Below, one piece after another: positions 44,871 to 56,795 of a stretch of DNA of 64,000 bases (the stretch's first letter is position 1; each line of letters opens with the position of its first letter). The notes beneath the pieces were generated by a model. The model was not told where the DNA came from, did no database searches, and worked only from the letters and a program-made list of their open reading frames with translations. The position numbers and the translations under genes were made by a program. The stretch is from Nemertoderma westbladi (Eukaryota > Xenacoelomorpha > Nemertodermatida > Nemertodermatidae). The stretch is from assembly GCA_032718475.1 (NCBI GenBank), contig JAUCBJ010000641.1, positions 57,723 through 121,722 of the forward strand. The letters run 5' to 3'.

Positions 44871-46513
44871 ATCTGCTATGAGTTTATCAATATTATAATG
44901 AGTCTATATATATTAGGCTAGCGGGCGTCGCTGCCTACCCCTCTTTTGCCCCCGGACAGTGTAAGATCCTCAGCGCCGATGTACCGTCGTCGCCGTGCTT
45001 TCGCCAACGATGTAGCTACACAACGACAACGATAACCGGCACAAGTCACTTCACTGTCCGTCCCAAAGGCTTAGATGTACTGCAGGTTCTTCTTGGAGAG
45101 TTAGGGTTACTTTCACAATTGCGACTCGCTACTGTAAACACACCTTAGTAGTAACATTCACCTACAAACACACAAATTCAACACAACTGCAACAAACTGC
45201 ACACATTCGGGCCATTTGTCCGTTAGTCAGTACCTTCCAGAATGTCACTGTATTTATTATGTATCCTTGGATACTAGCAGTGCGCTATTTATTCCCTATG
45301 CTATTCAATGGGGCATGCTTTCTATTGTTCTTTTAACTCACTTCTAATTCTAGCGTGGTTGTTGCCATGGTGACATTATGGAAAGCTAGCGGTAGAATTA
45401 GGGTAATTCTCATGCATACAGATTTGGGATGCTATTTAATAGTAATTCTTTAATGGTCAATATCCCCTTTATACATGATTCTATGAATTTTATCGGCTAT
45501 TGACTATGCATTGGAGACCCTCGCACACAAATACACTTAATAGAGTGAATCTCCGCTCCCATGATCCATTAATTAATGGAACTTTGGGAATGTTATAAAT
45601 TGCACAAAATGACAATTTATTAAATTCATTGAAATATATGAATTTAAATCTATTCCCGTAAATTTTATTATTTAATATTAAAATGGACACAATTTTATTC
45701 CAGAACGTGTCTGGGGACTGGGATCCTTGATTCTAGGAATTTTGTCCTTTTAAGAGTATCGGTAAGTGCTACGATATCTTAATCGACTAGAATTTTAAAG
45801 GATCTGATATTTGACAGATTTTTGTAAATATTAATAATTAATATTTAGGATGGGCACCAGTTTATTCCAGAACTTGTCTGGGGACGTTAACCATTGATTC
45901 TAGAAATTTGTCTTTCAAGTATATCGGTGGGTGCTGCGATATCTTAATCGACTAGAATTACATATGGTCAAAGGGTTTAACAGATTTATTTTGCGTTATA
46001 CGCTACTGTTAAAGGGACATCACGCTACTATATGTATTATTTAATATACGGTATGAGAGCAATATCGCACGAAGCAATGTCAGTGTGAAGAGGCAAGTCG
46101 TTTCCAAGGTCTACCCAGAGCTTGGTTTAGCCGAGACACGAGGATCTGAACTTTGCATTCCTAATACTCTGCCTACCAATAATACTTGAATATAGTAGTG
46201 GCTTTATTGTACTTTAATAAGTACGGATATTTCATCTTACTGTAGTCACGTATTGATAATGTAATACGGGCAGTAAGGAAAGAGAAAAAGAATTATTTCT
46301 CGCCGTCGCACTAAATATATAATATACGTAATTAAATAATAAATGCGAATATATATTGCACTAATCTACTAAATAATCTCTAAAATACTATACTACTAAA
46401 TAAAATTAAATAAAACGATTAAAATAAAATTACATAATAATACATACATAAATATAAAAATAAAACAAATACAAATATAAAGTAATATGGTCACACACCC
46501 ACTCCAGCCATTG
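44871..46513 (-). other. BEL-B non-coding spacer between integrase and ORF2
   Basis: About 1.6 kb without frames but well conserved with BEL-A 22783-24430. It contains a direct repeat pair (45695-45822 and 45861-45988). A spacer of this length in a retroelement suggests signals for separate expression of ORF2/ORF3, such as an internal promoter or a splice acceptor, but none can be proven by eye. Confidence 0.75.
45695..45988. repeat. Paired 128-bp repeats, offset 167 bp, in the BEL-B spacer
   Basis: Both copies share TTATTCCAGAAC, GTCTGGGGAC, TTGATTCTAG, ATATCGGT or GTATCGGT, and CGATATCTTAATCGACTAGA in the same order. Equivalent copies occur in BEL-A near 23608 and 23791. Confidence 0.88.
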
Positions 46514-47692
46514 TTAAGTTGGGGAGTCCCTAGATGTTTGTTGGATTAGGGAGGTGGTCGTGGGAAGAGTATCTTGTCTCCCATAGTTTCCGGAGAGTTC
46601 TCTGTCTCTTTCCAGTAAACATAAACGTCCCACCGGGCGATTGAGCTGCTGCGTCTCGAAGAAAATTCCCGGTTTCTTGAAGTTACGTCGCATGACGACG
46701 AGTTCTACCGATCGCACCAAACCGTCATCCGAGATGTGGGTCTCGATGATACGACCTGTCTGCCACCTCTTACGTGGAAGATCTACATCCACAATAAGAA
46801 CCATGTCTCCAGCGCTAACGTTTTCTTGCTGCGCAAACCACTTAGTTCGAAGTTGTAGCGTGGGCAGATAATGTTTTTCGAAATGGTCAGCGAAACGACG
46901 GGATAACAACTGCATGAGTTGCCAAGTTTGTCGGCAGTATTCGTCTCCGTCTGTGATTTCCGATTGTGGGAGCATGGCTACAGGTTTCTTCAGTAGGAAG
47001 TGCGCGGGTGTTAGCGCTTCCAGGGAATCGGGACTCGATGAGACTGGCATAAGCGGTCTCTCGTTGAGATAGGCGGCGATTTCTTCCATTAACGTCCGCA
47101 AAAGTTCGTCGGTGAGATAAGCGCGGCAAGGCACTATAAAATGAAATGCTGTCTTCACGCTTCTTATTAATCTCTCCCAACTTCCTCCCCACCAAGGGGC
47201 GTCGGCGGCGTTGAAGGTCCAACTAGACGCTGTTACTCGTAGTTGGTCGTCCACCTGTCTTTGGTTCCAATCTTTGGCGTAAGCTTTGATTTCATTGTTG
47301 GCACCAATGAAGTTTGTTCCCTTATCAGATCTCATCGTGTTACTAGTGCCAAAGCGAGCGATCTGTCGTCGTAAGCTTAATAGAAAGCTGTTGGTAGATA
47401 AATCGTTCACCATATCGAGATGGATGGCTCTACAAGTCATACAAACAAAGATTACACACCATCTCTTGACTATAGTCCTAGCACGATATACTTCAATAGG
47501 GCCAAATAAATCCACACCGGTATTAGTAAAGGGTGGTTCATAAAAGCTTACTCGTTCCCTAGGTAATTCTGCCTCTCTCTGTGTTAAAGGCCTACTGAAT
47601 GCTTTCCTACAGGGTATACAGTTCCTAAGAACTTGGTTCAGAGCTCTACGGGGTTTATAAAAATAATAGCGAGTTCGAATTTCGCTAAGAAC
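46514..47692 (-). pseudogene. BEL-B integrase (in frame after a UGA)
   Basis: Directly after the UGA at 47695-47693 the frame continues with R N C I P C R K (the CX2C end of the integrase zinc domain). The catalytic core follows: V D L F G P I near 47520, S D K G T N F I G near 47320, and W W G G S W E R L I R near 47180, which supply the D, D and E residues. The C-terminal part has the BEL-type extension (Y L P T L Q L R T K W, D M V L I V D). The core triad is present, so only the upstream nonsense codons appear to disable it. It normally integrates the cDNA with a 5-bp staggered cut. Confidence 0.9.
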
Positions 47693-48907
47693 TCATTCTC
47701 TACCAGCATGATAAAGTTTGCTGTGAACATCTACAATCATCTTGACTTGTATTTCAAGATTTCTAATGAGTATGGGGAACTTAGTATCAAAGGATAATGG
47801 GGCATTCGTTAACCTTCCTCCAACACGTATCAACCCATCTATCATTGTGCTAGAGAAACGATCCCTTAAGCGCATCTGTGGATTTCTCAACAACAGGAAA
47901 TACTTATCGGAATCTTCATAGCATTGTAAGAGTCTCAGCATCTGTTTGTTGGTTTCTTCATGCTCCTGATAACTGATCTTCTCCTTCAGAAACTTGTCGG
48001 GTACCTTATATTTGGGAATGTCTTTAATAACATGGACCTGCACTGATGTGATTGGAGCGGTATCACCCTTTGTTTTCATCCCAGAGTAGTGATGGTGAAA
48101 ACATCTCTTTAAATATGTAACGGCCTTACAAAGCCGATTCCAAGAACTGTAGTGATGCATCGCTCTCTGCAGAAGAGGTGAGAGTCCTTGCGAGACGTCT
48201 GGTATACCAGATTTCCAATCCTTATCATGGATTTCCACAATGGGTTTATTTGTGGCTGTGGGTTTCTGATCCAAAGCGTCGTCTCCGGAAGTATGTAGTA
48301 CAGACAGATCTACTGTGGGTTTGAATAACTTCGATTTACTCGCCTGAGTTTTAGGTTTGACTTTCTCCGCTCCCTTGGCCTGTCTAATTTCTGCTGTAGT
48401 AAGATGAGGAGGCCATTCTTCTTCTTCTTGGTAGAGGAAGTTGGGTCCACCTAACCAGTCTGGAGTATCTACCAGTTCTTGTGGAGTTGCTCCCCTGGAA
48501 GCGATGTCTGCTGGATTAATCGTTCCGGGGCAATGTCTCCATTGATCCATCGTCGTGCGACTGAGTATAATAGCTACTCTGTTGGTAATAAAGACGCTGA
48601 ACTGACAGACTTCATTGGTTATATACTCCAACACGAGTAAAGCGTCGGTCCAATAGACAGTTTTCTCCAGGGGATAGTCGATCTGTTCTGTTACATTCCG
48701 GCCGATGGCTGTAGCGTATAGAGCCACTTTTAACTCCGCTCGAGGAACTTTCAACTTGTTGTTTATTAATGCCTTAGAGGTAACCAAGGCGACTTTAATT
48801 CCGTCCGGAGTTTCCACCCTTAGGTAGGCTACTATACCTATTCCCATATCGCTGGCGTCTCCAAACACATGGAGTTGATATGAATACGTAGGGAGAACAT
48901 GACCAAA
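47693..48907 (-). pseudogene. BEL-B RNase H and connection region (between UAG and UGA)
   Basis: The frame continues after the UAG at 48910-48908 with L H V F G D A S (the RNase H first aspartate), R A E L (the glutamate position), and W T D A L L V L (second aspartate). N P A D I A S R G A T is the conserved BEL region after RNase H. It runs in frame to the UGA at 47695. It degrades the RNA of the RNA-DNA hybrid during reverse transcription. Confidence 0.9.
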
Positions 48908-51900
48908 CTATGAACGGGAAATTATGAAGTTTTCGATGGCTGGTAGAGAATCTTCCCATTTCATCCACTTCTTTAATAATTCTCCCTTAAGTGGATCGTC
49001 CCATGAGTGGTTTTCAAGCCACATTTGTTGTACTAAACTCCGAGCAATCAATATAACTGGGCTAATAAATCCCAATGGATCGAAATAAGTGCTCAGGATA
49101 CTTAAACAAATCCGTTTAGTCCGAACTGGATTATCTCGCTGTTTTAATTGGAAAAACAGGATGTCTCTTTCTGTGTCCCATTTCAAACCAAGGGTCTTAG
49201 TTTCTGGGAGATCATCCTTTATTAGATCTAGGTCTTTTGCTCCTCGATCTTCTACCGGGATCGACTCCAGAAACTCACGGGAGTTGCTGGTGAATTTAGT
49301 TAATCGAAATCCACCTCTTTTTAAGCACTCTACCGTTCCTTTAGCGACGTCAATGGCTTCTTCGACTGATGGAAGGGACTTTAGATTATCGTCCATGTAG
49401 ATGTCTCGTTTGATATTGTCGATCACTTCTTTAGAGAAGGCGTCTCGGTTGTCATCCGCAGTGGTGCGCACCACGGAACAGGCGTTTGAAGGGCTCGAGA
49501 TTATCCCAAAGGCTTGGATGGTCATCCAGTACTCCACCGGTTTCTTGTTGAGGTCTCCTTCAGGCCACCACAGAAATCGTAGGCTGTCTCGATCCCTATC
49601 CAGCGCTTTGACTTGTAAGAACATGCCTTCTATATCTGAGGCGAAAGCAATTGAATATTGTCTTAATCTTAATAGTATTCCCAACAAGGATTGGAGTAAG
49701 TTGGGTCCGGGTAACAATTCAGAATTAAGAGATTGGCCCATATAAAGGGCGGAACCGTCAAACACCACTCGTACTTCATGGGGTTTACCGGGTTTGGGAA
49801 CGTAATGGTGAGTTAAATAATACGTTCTCTCAGTTATAGGTGTTTCTTCCGGTACTAGCTCCGCATATCCCTTGCTAATAAACTTCTTCAACTGCGTTTG
49901 ATACATTTCTTTAGCTGAAGAATTTGCCGTAAGGCGTCGATGTAGTTGCGCAATTCTTTTCTCCGCCAAAGGTCTGTTGTTAATGAACTTCGGTTCTCGC
50001 TTTCGGAAAGGAAGTCCGATCTCATACCTACCTTGATCTTTAAGAAAACGAGTAGTTGTCGCTTGGATCTGCTTGGCTCTTTCTTCCTCCACCGATAGGG
50101 CCTTATCGTAGGAGTTGGGCTCTACAACCTCTTGAGTAAAGAATCTTACGGCGTGTTCATCCCGAGTCTTGGCATTATAACGTTCAATGACGTCATTAAG
50201 CTCGTCGTTATAGTCGTCTCGCTCGGATGGGAGAAGGAGTTGACATAAGTTCACTTGATTTTGCCAAGTCTCGCTTTCCTTAAGGAGATCGATGGCATTC
50301 TCCTCATCGAAAAGTTGATATATATCGTCGTTGTCTGAGGAGTATGGAGTTCCCTCAGTTGGATCGTCGAACTCACTGTTCTCAACTTCCCATTCTCGCA
50401 CTTGATATACCTGATCTTTCGGTAATCTTTCCATGAGAGTTCTACGGGAAGGGCCAGTAAAGTACCAACCTACTCTAGTTCTTACCGCATAGGTCTGTAG
50501 TGGCTGCGGTTGAGCAGGCCGTTTCTCCAATGTCTCGAGCGCCTCATGCGCGTTTTGGCCGATGAGTATTTGCACTCCAGGATAATCAGTCTGGAATCGA
50601 GGTATCTTAAGATGTTGGATGCTCTCATCCTCGTCCCAATTATAAAGGTCTGCTTGAGTGGTAGCGAAGTTCTTTATAGCCACCATTTTCACTGACCTTA
50701 TGCTACGTTCTCCTAGTTCGTCCTGGGGGGTGGACAACGCACCTACATAATAATCCGCTGTTACTGTGGATTTCCAAACTTGCATAATTCCTGACATGTT
50801 TAGCTTAGTTCGGAACTTGGGTTGTCCATCGAATATGTCTTCGGCTAGCTCTTTGTCGATGAATGTTCCTGTACTACCGGAGTCAAGGAGGGCGTTCACT
50901 ACATAACTCCTTTTTGGTCCGTGGACCCTTACCTGTACCACAGGAAATTCTCTAATCCCTACATTGGAAGTTGGCGCTTTCCAAAATGGTTGTTGATCAG
51001 AAGTAGTTAGGGTAAGGTCGCTGTCCGTATCTCTTTCATACGTGAGTGCTCGATACACTGTGGTATTTATCGTGTAACAGGATTCGTTTTCGTCGGAGAA
51101 CTCGTCCGTATAGAATCCTTCCATCTCAGATTGATCAGTGTCGTTCACATCACTGAATTGGACATGTAGTTCGGAATCACTTACCTGACTCGGACTATTT
51201 CGCTCGAATTCAGTGTGCAACAAGATATGATGTTTCGCACCGCACTTGGCACATCTTGTGTCAGAGTAACAGGTTCGCCGTTGGTGTCCATGTCTGAGGC
51301 AATTATAACACAACCGCTTATCCCACATGACTTCACGTCTCTCAGTTAATGATTTCTTTAGAAATTCATCACACATATTTAAGCGATGGGTCCCATCACA
51401 TAGCGCACATTTCGGTTTGATGTTACTCACCTTACTCTGAGTAACATTGTGTACACTTGTTTTTTCTTCGGGCTTTCTCACCTGAATTCTCTTGGGAGAC
51501 GTAGGAGGAGTTTTTCTTACCTGCTCTCTCCTGTCATTGGTTCGAGACTTGAATTTACTTACCTGATCTTTAGGCATTTTATTTACGTAATAAGATCTGT
51601 CAGTGTCTTTCCCGCCATCTTCTCCTTGAGAAGTCTGGCTTTCGCCGTCATCTGTATAACACACTGGTGTTACCTTTCTCCTAGAGACGGGTTTTTCACT
51701 TACCTTGTTTTCCGGTGTCTTCTCTCTGGACAGTTTCAGGAGCTGTAATTTCACTTCTCCATCTAGGAATGACATGAGATCAGCCATGGTAGGGTCTCGT
51801 CGTTGTTGTTCCATCATATATAACACTTTCTTATCCCAGCGTGTACCTACTCCACCCTTCGGTAAAGTAGAAGCCACTGCTCTAATAACCATAGCACTCT

Positions 51901-54577
51901 GATACTCATGAGACTTACCTAGCCAATCTAATTGTCTGCAGATCTCCTGAATCTCATCGGAAAACTCTATAATCCCGCTGCTCATAAACTTTCGGGGCGC
52001 CACTAACTTTGCATACAAATACCCAGCTATGTTATTCCTATTACCATACCTGATGTTTAGTGTATCCCAAACTTGTCTTAATCCGTCTGGATGTCCAATA
52101 AACTTTAACGCCATTAACTTGGGAGATCCTTCCAAGCACTCGATGAGGAACCTAAGTTTCTCTCCATTAGATAGCACAGAGTTCTGTATGTTATCTTTGT
52201 AATATTCATTAAAAGGTAACCATTTCATCTCATCTCCATTGAACTTGACGATCTCTCCCACCTTTACTGCTTGCCGGGCTTCGGTTCTAGCCATTTGACG
52301 CGTAAAACTTTCTTGGGCCATCGTGTTATTTAATATCGAGTTATCGGTATATAAATTTCTCGGATTATGATCCGGTCTATAGGGAATATCATTATCAACA
52401 GGTCTATAATTACTCTTAATAGGGTTCACTATAGGAGTTTCTACTTCGCTAGCAGTATAGATGCGTGTAGGCTCCACACCTTGCGCATGAGATACTTCAG
52501 ACCTAACAGGTTGACACATTGTTACAGGGGGTGGTGGTATACCCTTTTGTAAATTTACTAATTTATCACATTCTAGCGCGATATTTTGCTGCACTTCTTG
52601 CAACTCTAACCTACTTTCCTTTACGGTTCCCTTTAACTGTTGAACAGTCCCTTCTAACTCTCGGACCTGTTGGGAGGAGCGCACTCGATTCTCCTCCATC
52701 TTTCCGAGGAGAATGTCCATCCCCCGCCGTCTCTCGTCCACCCAATCAACCGCCGAAGCGGGATCCGCCAACGTCGTAGCGGGCAGACGAGGGACTACGG
52801 GCGATATATCCTTTATATTTCGCTCGGAGTCCAGGACCGACACTGTTTCAAGGGCTGTTCCTCTAGGCACAGATAATTTGGTGCTGTGTAAAGGGAATTT
52901 AAAGGTAGGTTCTGGGAGTACAGGTGTCTCTATCACCGAAGGGGTGATTTCAAGAACAGGCCTAATTATTTCAGGCTCATCTACTATAGTAGGGAGTCTT
53001 TCTATTTTAATTATTTGGTCTGTGGGTTCTGTACTACCTAAGTTTGTGTTATTTAGTTGCCTTCTAACAGCTGGGGGCAAATCAGGTAATTTCTGACGGT
53101 GGGACATTCTTTTACGTCTGCTTAGGCGAGATCGATTTCCTCCTCCTTCAGGATCGGTGGTATCGCCTTCCTCAGATGATGTATAACCCTGTCTTTTGGG
53201 AGTAGATCGATTCATCATCTGCATATTACTAGCTGTTAACTGTTTACTGAAGTCGTCTTGCTTCTCTTGAAGATTTTCCAACTCCAGTTGGGCGATCTCT
53301 TCAGCCGCTCTCCGTTCTGCTTCCGCCACCGCCGCCGCTTTTGCCTCTGCCGCTGCTTCTGCCAAGGTCGCTTTTCTTTCTGCCTCTGCCACTGCTGCTA
53401 TCTTTCTGTCTTCTATACGTTTTTTCTTTATTTGTTCTTCTTGAACCTTAGCGATGCGGATACTTTCATTGAATTTAGCTTGGTTCGCAGCTAACCTATC
53501 CACATCGATTGCGTCCAACACACGCTGGGCTCCTTCACTATTAGGGCTAAGTCCCTCTAGCCTTCTCCTCAGCTCTTCATCACCTACAAAACGTTGATAG
53601 TCCGACAGATAGATATCAATAGCATCCCTCTTATGCGGTTTCTCTGCTGTCGCTTCACTCTCCACTTGGGAAAATGTAGCGTCTGTTGATTCTCCATGGG
53701 TTGAGCGCTCATCTAGTTGGGCTTTCCACTGAGCCGTTCCTTGAACCTGGAGACTCACCTTTTGAAACCAAGTCTTTACAGCAACTTGCAACGACGTGTC
53801 TTGTCTTCTTTTAGAAGCCTCCTCAAAGGCTGATAAGATTAGCCTGATTCGTAGAATTCTTTCTCTAACTTGATAAAGCAGTTGTCCCTGCTCTTGAGGT
53901 CCTTGGGGTTGTTGAAACAGTTGTTTTTCTACTTGCTCCATAGAGCTGAAGAATCCCTGTGCGTATCCGGCTGCGGACCTCTTCCACACAGCTGGATCGG
54001 TGGTCTCCTTGGCTACTCCCATCCGGTGTATGTCTTCCCAGGCAGCTTCTGATAAATCAAACGGGAGTCCGGGTCCGGGGAAGTTCCATTGCGACTCGAC
54101 CATAGACTTCAGTTCTTCCCTTGTGTATCCCTCATAACTATCTTTAGTTGATCGCTTACTTCTCGCCCAATCGATCTGGTGTTCTTCCACCGCGATCAAT
54201 ATCCTAGTGAGTACGGCTGCAGGCAGGATGAGAAGGGGATCCGAATAAACCGCATCCGTCATCTTTGCTCCGCGCTCGGGTGTCAGCTCTACAGTATCTT
54301 CACTACTGGAGCTGTTGGGCTGCTGAGAAATAAGTTCTTGGCTCGCGGGTTGTTGCTGTTCCGCTGCTTCTTGGTCCCGCTTGACCTGGGCTCGAGTGCC
54401 TATGATAGACCTATGATGTTGGACCAGCCTCGGTTCTGTTATTACTACTGGAGGGATGACCTTCCTCACAGTGGGAGGTGAACTGAACTTAGGTGTAGAC
54501 GGTTCTACACCCTTATCTGAGTCGCAGATAGTTACATCTAATAAACTGTCTGACATGTTCTGCTTAGTATCAGACAT
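48908..54577 (-). CDS. gag-pol: BEL-B gag-protease-reverse transcriptase polyprotein (about 1,889 codons)
   Basis: ATG at 54577 (M S D T K Q N), the same start as BEL-A; an upstream in-frame GTG adds four codons but is unlikely. Gag has an alanine/glutamate-rich coiled coil (about residues 365-440). Three cysteine-histidine motifs lie near residues 1060-1120, including C Y N C L R H G H Q R R T C. The protease active site D S G S T G is near 1235. RT follows: R V V F D G S A L near 49760, F A S D I E G M F L Q near 49640, catalytic Y M D D near 49400. It ends at a UAG (48910-48908) after the RT thumb, where the same frame continues into RNase H. A single base change would create this stop; read-through cannot be excluded. 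Confidence 0.93.
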   Translation of the reverse strand: MSDTKQNMSDSLLDVTICDSDKGVEPSTPKFSSPPTVRKVIPPVVITEPRLVQHHRSIIGTRAQVKRDQEAAEQQQPASQELISQQPNSSSSEDTVELTPERGAKMTDAVYSDPLLILPAAVLTRILIAVEEHQIDWARSKRSTKDSYEGYTREELKSMVESQWNFPGPGLPFDLSEAAWEDIHRMGVAKETTDPAVWKRSAAGYAQGFFSSMEQVEKQLFQQPQGPQEQGQLLYQVRERILRIRLILSAFEEASKRRQDTSLQVAVKTWFQKVSLQVQGTAQWKAQLDERSTHGESTDATFSQVESEATAEKPHKRDAIDIYLSDYQRFVGDEELRRRLEGLSPNSEGAQRVLDAIDVDRLAANQAKFNESIRIAKVQEEQIKKKRIEDRKIAAVAEAERKATLAEAAAEAKAAAVAEAERRAAEEIAQLELENLQEKQDDFSKQLTASNMQMMNRSTPKRQGYTSSEEGDTTDPEGGGNRSRLSRRKRMSHRQKLPDLPPAVRRQLNNTNLGSTEPTDQIIKIERLPTIVDEPEIIRPVLEITPSVIETPVLPEPTFKFPLHSTKLSVPRGTALETVSVLDSERNIKDISPVVPRLPATTLADPASAVDWVDERRRGMDILLGKMEENRVRSSQQVRELEGTVQQLKGTVKESRLELQEVQQNIALECDKLVNLQKGIPPPPVTMCQPVRSEVSHAQGVEPTRIYTASEVETPIVNPIKSNYRPVDNDIPYRPDHNPRNLYTDNSILNNTMAQESFTRQMARTEARQAVKVGEIVKFNGDEMKWLPFNEYYKDNIQNSVLSNGEKLRFLIECLEGSPKLMALKFIGHPDGLRQVWDTLNIRYGNRNNIAGYLYAKLVAPRKFMSSGIIEFSDEIQEICRQLDWLGKSHEYQSAMVIRAVASTLPKGGVGTRWDKKVLYMMEQQRRDPTMADLMSFLDGEVKLQLLKLSREKTPENKVSEKPVSRRKVTPVCYTDDGESQTSQGEDGGKDTDRSYYVNKMPKDQVSKFKSRTNDRREQVRKTPPTSPKRIQVRKPEEKTSVHNVTQSKVSNIKPKCALCDGTHRLNMCDEFLKKSLTERREVMWDKRLCYNCLRHGHQRRTCYSDTRCAKCGAKHHILLHTEFERNSPSQVSDSELHVQFSDVNDTDQSEMEGFYTDEFSDENESCYTINTTVYRALTYERDTDSDLTLTTSDQQPFWKAPTSNVGIREFPVVQVRVHGPKRSYVVNALLDSGSTGTFIDKELAEDIFDGQPKFRTKLNMSGIMQVWKSTVTADYYVGALSTPQDELGERSIRSVKMVAIKNFATTQADLYNWDEDESIQHLKIPRFQTDYPGVQILIGQNAHEALETLEKRPAQPQPLQTYAVRTRVGWYFTGPSRRTLMERLPKDQVYQVREWEVENSEFDDPTEGTPYSSDNDDIYQLFDEENAIDLLKESETWQNQVNLCQLLLPSERDDYNDELNDVIERYNAKTRDEHAVRFFTQEVVEPNSYDKALSVEEERAKQIQATTTRFLKDQGRYEIGLPFRKREPKFINNRPLAEKRIAQLHRRLTANSSAKEMYQTQLKKFISKGYAELVPEETPITERTYYLTHHYVPKPGKPHEVRVVFDGSALYMGQSLNSELLPGPNLLQSLLGILLRLRQYSIAFASDIEGMFLQVKALDRDRDSLRFLWWPEGDLNKKPVEYWMTIQAFGIISSPSNACSVVRTTADDNRDAFSKEVIDNIKRDIYMDDNLKSLPSVEEAIDVAKGTVECLKRGGFRLTKFTSNSREFLESIPVEDRGAKDLDLIKDDLPETKTLGLKWDTERDILFFQLKQRDNPVRTKRICLSILSTYFDPLGFISPVILIARSLVQQMWLENHSWDDPLKGELLKKWMKWEDSLPAIENFIISRS

Positions 54578-56795
54578 GTTTGTTTGCACAGTTGAATGCC
54601 TACTGCTATATTACAGTCCAAGCAAGTCTAGTAATTCAGTATTAACTGCTAGCCTAGTAGTTAATTACCGATACTGCTACTCAGTGTAGCGTGATATATA
54701 TAATATTAGAATACCGGTATGCTTATGGTATATATAAGTATTATTACAGACTAGATTTTTCACAGAAACCGGTATATAATTTTAGCACAAATATATATAA
54801 ATATATAATAGGCCTATAGTGGATACCGGTATGCAGTTTACACTTATAGTATATATAAGTATAATTATTAACTAGAATTAATTACAGAATACCGGTATGA
54901 TTTCAGCTTATATTTATAAAATAAAAATAATAAGCCTATTGTAAATACCGGTATATCAATTATTTTAGAATAATTGAATTTCTGAATTTTAAGGGTTACT
55001 TGGTTACTTTAACTTACTTTATTACCGTTATTTGAGCAGTAGTCCAACTGATATTGAGACTTAATTGTTATATGGCAGGCCTACTATTTATAAATCGTTT
55101 GAGTTGATTTATAATATATATAGACCCGTTTAATGGGTTTTGTCAATGTTTGAAATAAATGTTATTATTTCTGGGGGAGTCACTACACATAAGCAGTGCG
55201 CTCTCAGTGGAGTGCTACTTGTTAGACACTAAAACAAATAATTCTAATTTATCTAAGTTACTTAATACTACAAATTACGTACAATTCGTTTGAGATTACA
55301 ATATCTAAATAAACACAAAAATTTAATTACAAATACACAAATACGAATTTTTAGGGTAATTTTACAAGAAGTCTACTAACCAGCCTAACAAAGGGTTAGA
55401 ATATCTGGTTATTACAACGGACAGGTTACTACGGTATTTGAAAATAATAAGTAGTAGTAAATATACTGTGTTATCCAGATAGGAAAATACCACCGCCTGA
55501 CGACCTATAACCGTATCGCTATAGGTACTACGTTATGTATCACGGAGTGTCCCTACCTAGAAGTTAATTACCGCGGTCTACCAGAACCAACGTGCCTATT
55601 AACCACTTTACAACACAAATACTGCCTACACACTAATTGCTTTCGGAAAGCACTGTACACTAAACCCTAAATTAGGTACAAGTACTTGTATAACAAATAA
55701 TCAGTAGTTAAAAATACTTGAACAGCCAAAAGAACCACGGTATCTGCCGGAGTGACCAAAGCACAAAATCTCCAGTCTTTACCTACGCCGAGCAGCCCTG
55801 ATGTAGTACCGGGGTTAGTTTAACTATAACGGTATGTATAACAAACACAATTACTGTAGGAATAAACTTGGGGAATGAATGTTGCGAATAATAGCATAAA
55901 CTCTGAATAATAAATATTACGCTACGCGTACAAACTACTCAAACAAAATGCAGACCAAATACTGACAGACTACTATCAAGCCTAAACAAACTACGGTATA
56001 TGCAGACTCCAAAATGATTAGTTAGTATGCGTTCTAACCCAGTAGTACGACTTATTCTTTCACAGGGGGTTTACCTCACAGCACTTGAAGCCCCTACTTT
56101 CCTAACTTAGCACTTTATCGGACAGATGCTCTACACACACCGAAATTTCCTCAAACCCAACAACAGCCAGACAACTATCCAGCCTACAAATTATCTAAAT
56201 AAAATTATACGCTACCCGTACAGACTACACAAACAAAGTACAGACCAAACGATGGCAGACTACTATCAAGCCTAAATAAACCACAGGACATGCAGACTCC
56301 GAAATGGTTAAGTAGTATGCGTTCTAACCCAGTAGTACGACTTATTCTTTAGATGGGGGTTTACCTTACAGCTATGGCTGCCCCTACTTCCTAACCGTTC
56401 TTTATCGGACATACACTCTACATGCACTGCAATCCGTTCAGACCTAATTAACAGTTAGCCAACAGTCAAGCCTACAAATTATCTGTACAATCTGAGCAGG
56501 CTTACACGCCTTCTGCTCAATACTGGCCTACAAATAAATAAAACTGACAGAAATAGGCCTAAGTAAAATCCCAATAAAAACCAGGCGTCCCCGATTAATT
56601 ATTAAGACCTACCGGCATATAATAATCAAATCGAATAATACTGCTGTACTTGTACTGTAAGTAAGTACCGGTCCGGATGATCAGGCAGTCAGGCCTACTG
56701 GTTACCGGTCGACCGGTACTTTCGACTAGATTGCTTACACCGCAATCCAGAAGCAATATCTGTTATTGTTTCTGGATTAGTTCAATATCTGTTAT
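54578..56795 (-). other. BEL-B 5' leader (about 2.2 kb)
   Basis: Collinear with the BEL-A leader. It holds five ACCGGT palindromes at 54711-54955 and a 290-bp tandem duplication around 55900-56480. No long frame. No clear primer-binding site next to 56796. Confidence 0.8.
55898..56477. repeat. Two tandem copies of about 290 bp in the BEL-B leader
   Basis: ACGCTACGCGTAC at 55919 and ACGCTACCCGTAC at 56209 are equivalent points. Both copies share GTATGCGTTCTAACCCAGTA and the following GACTTATTCTTT. The two copies are less alike than those of BEL-A. Confidence 0.88.
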
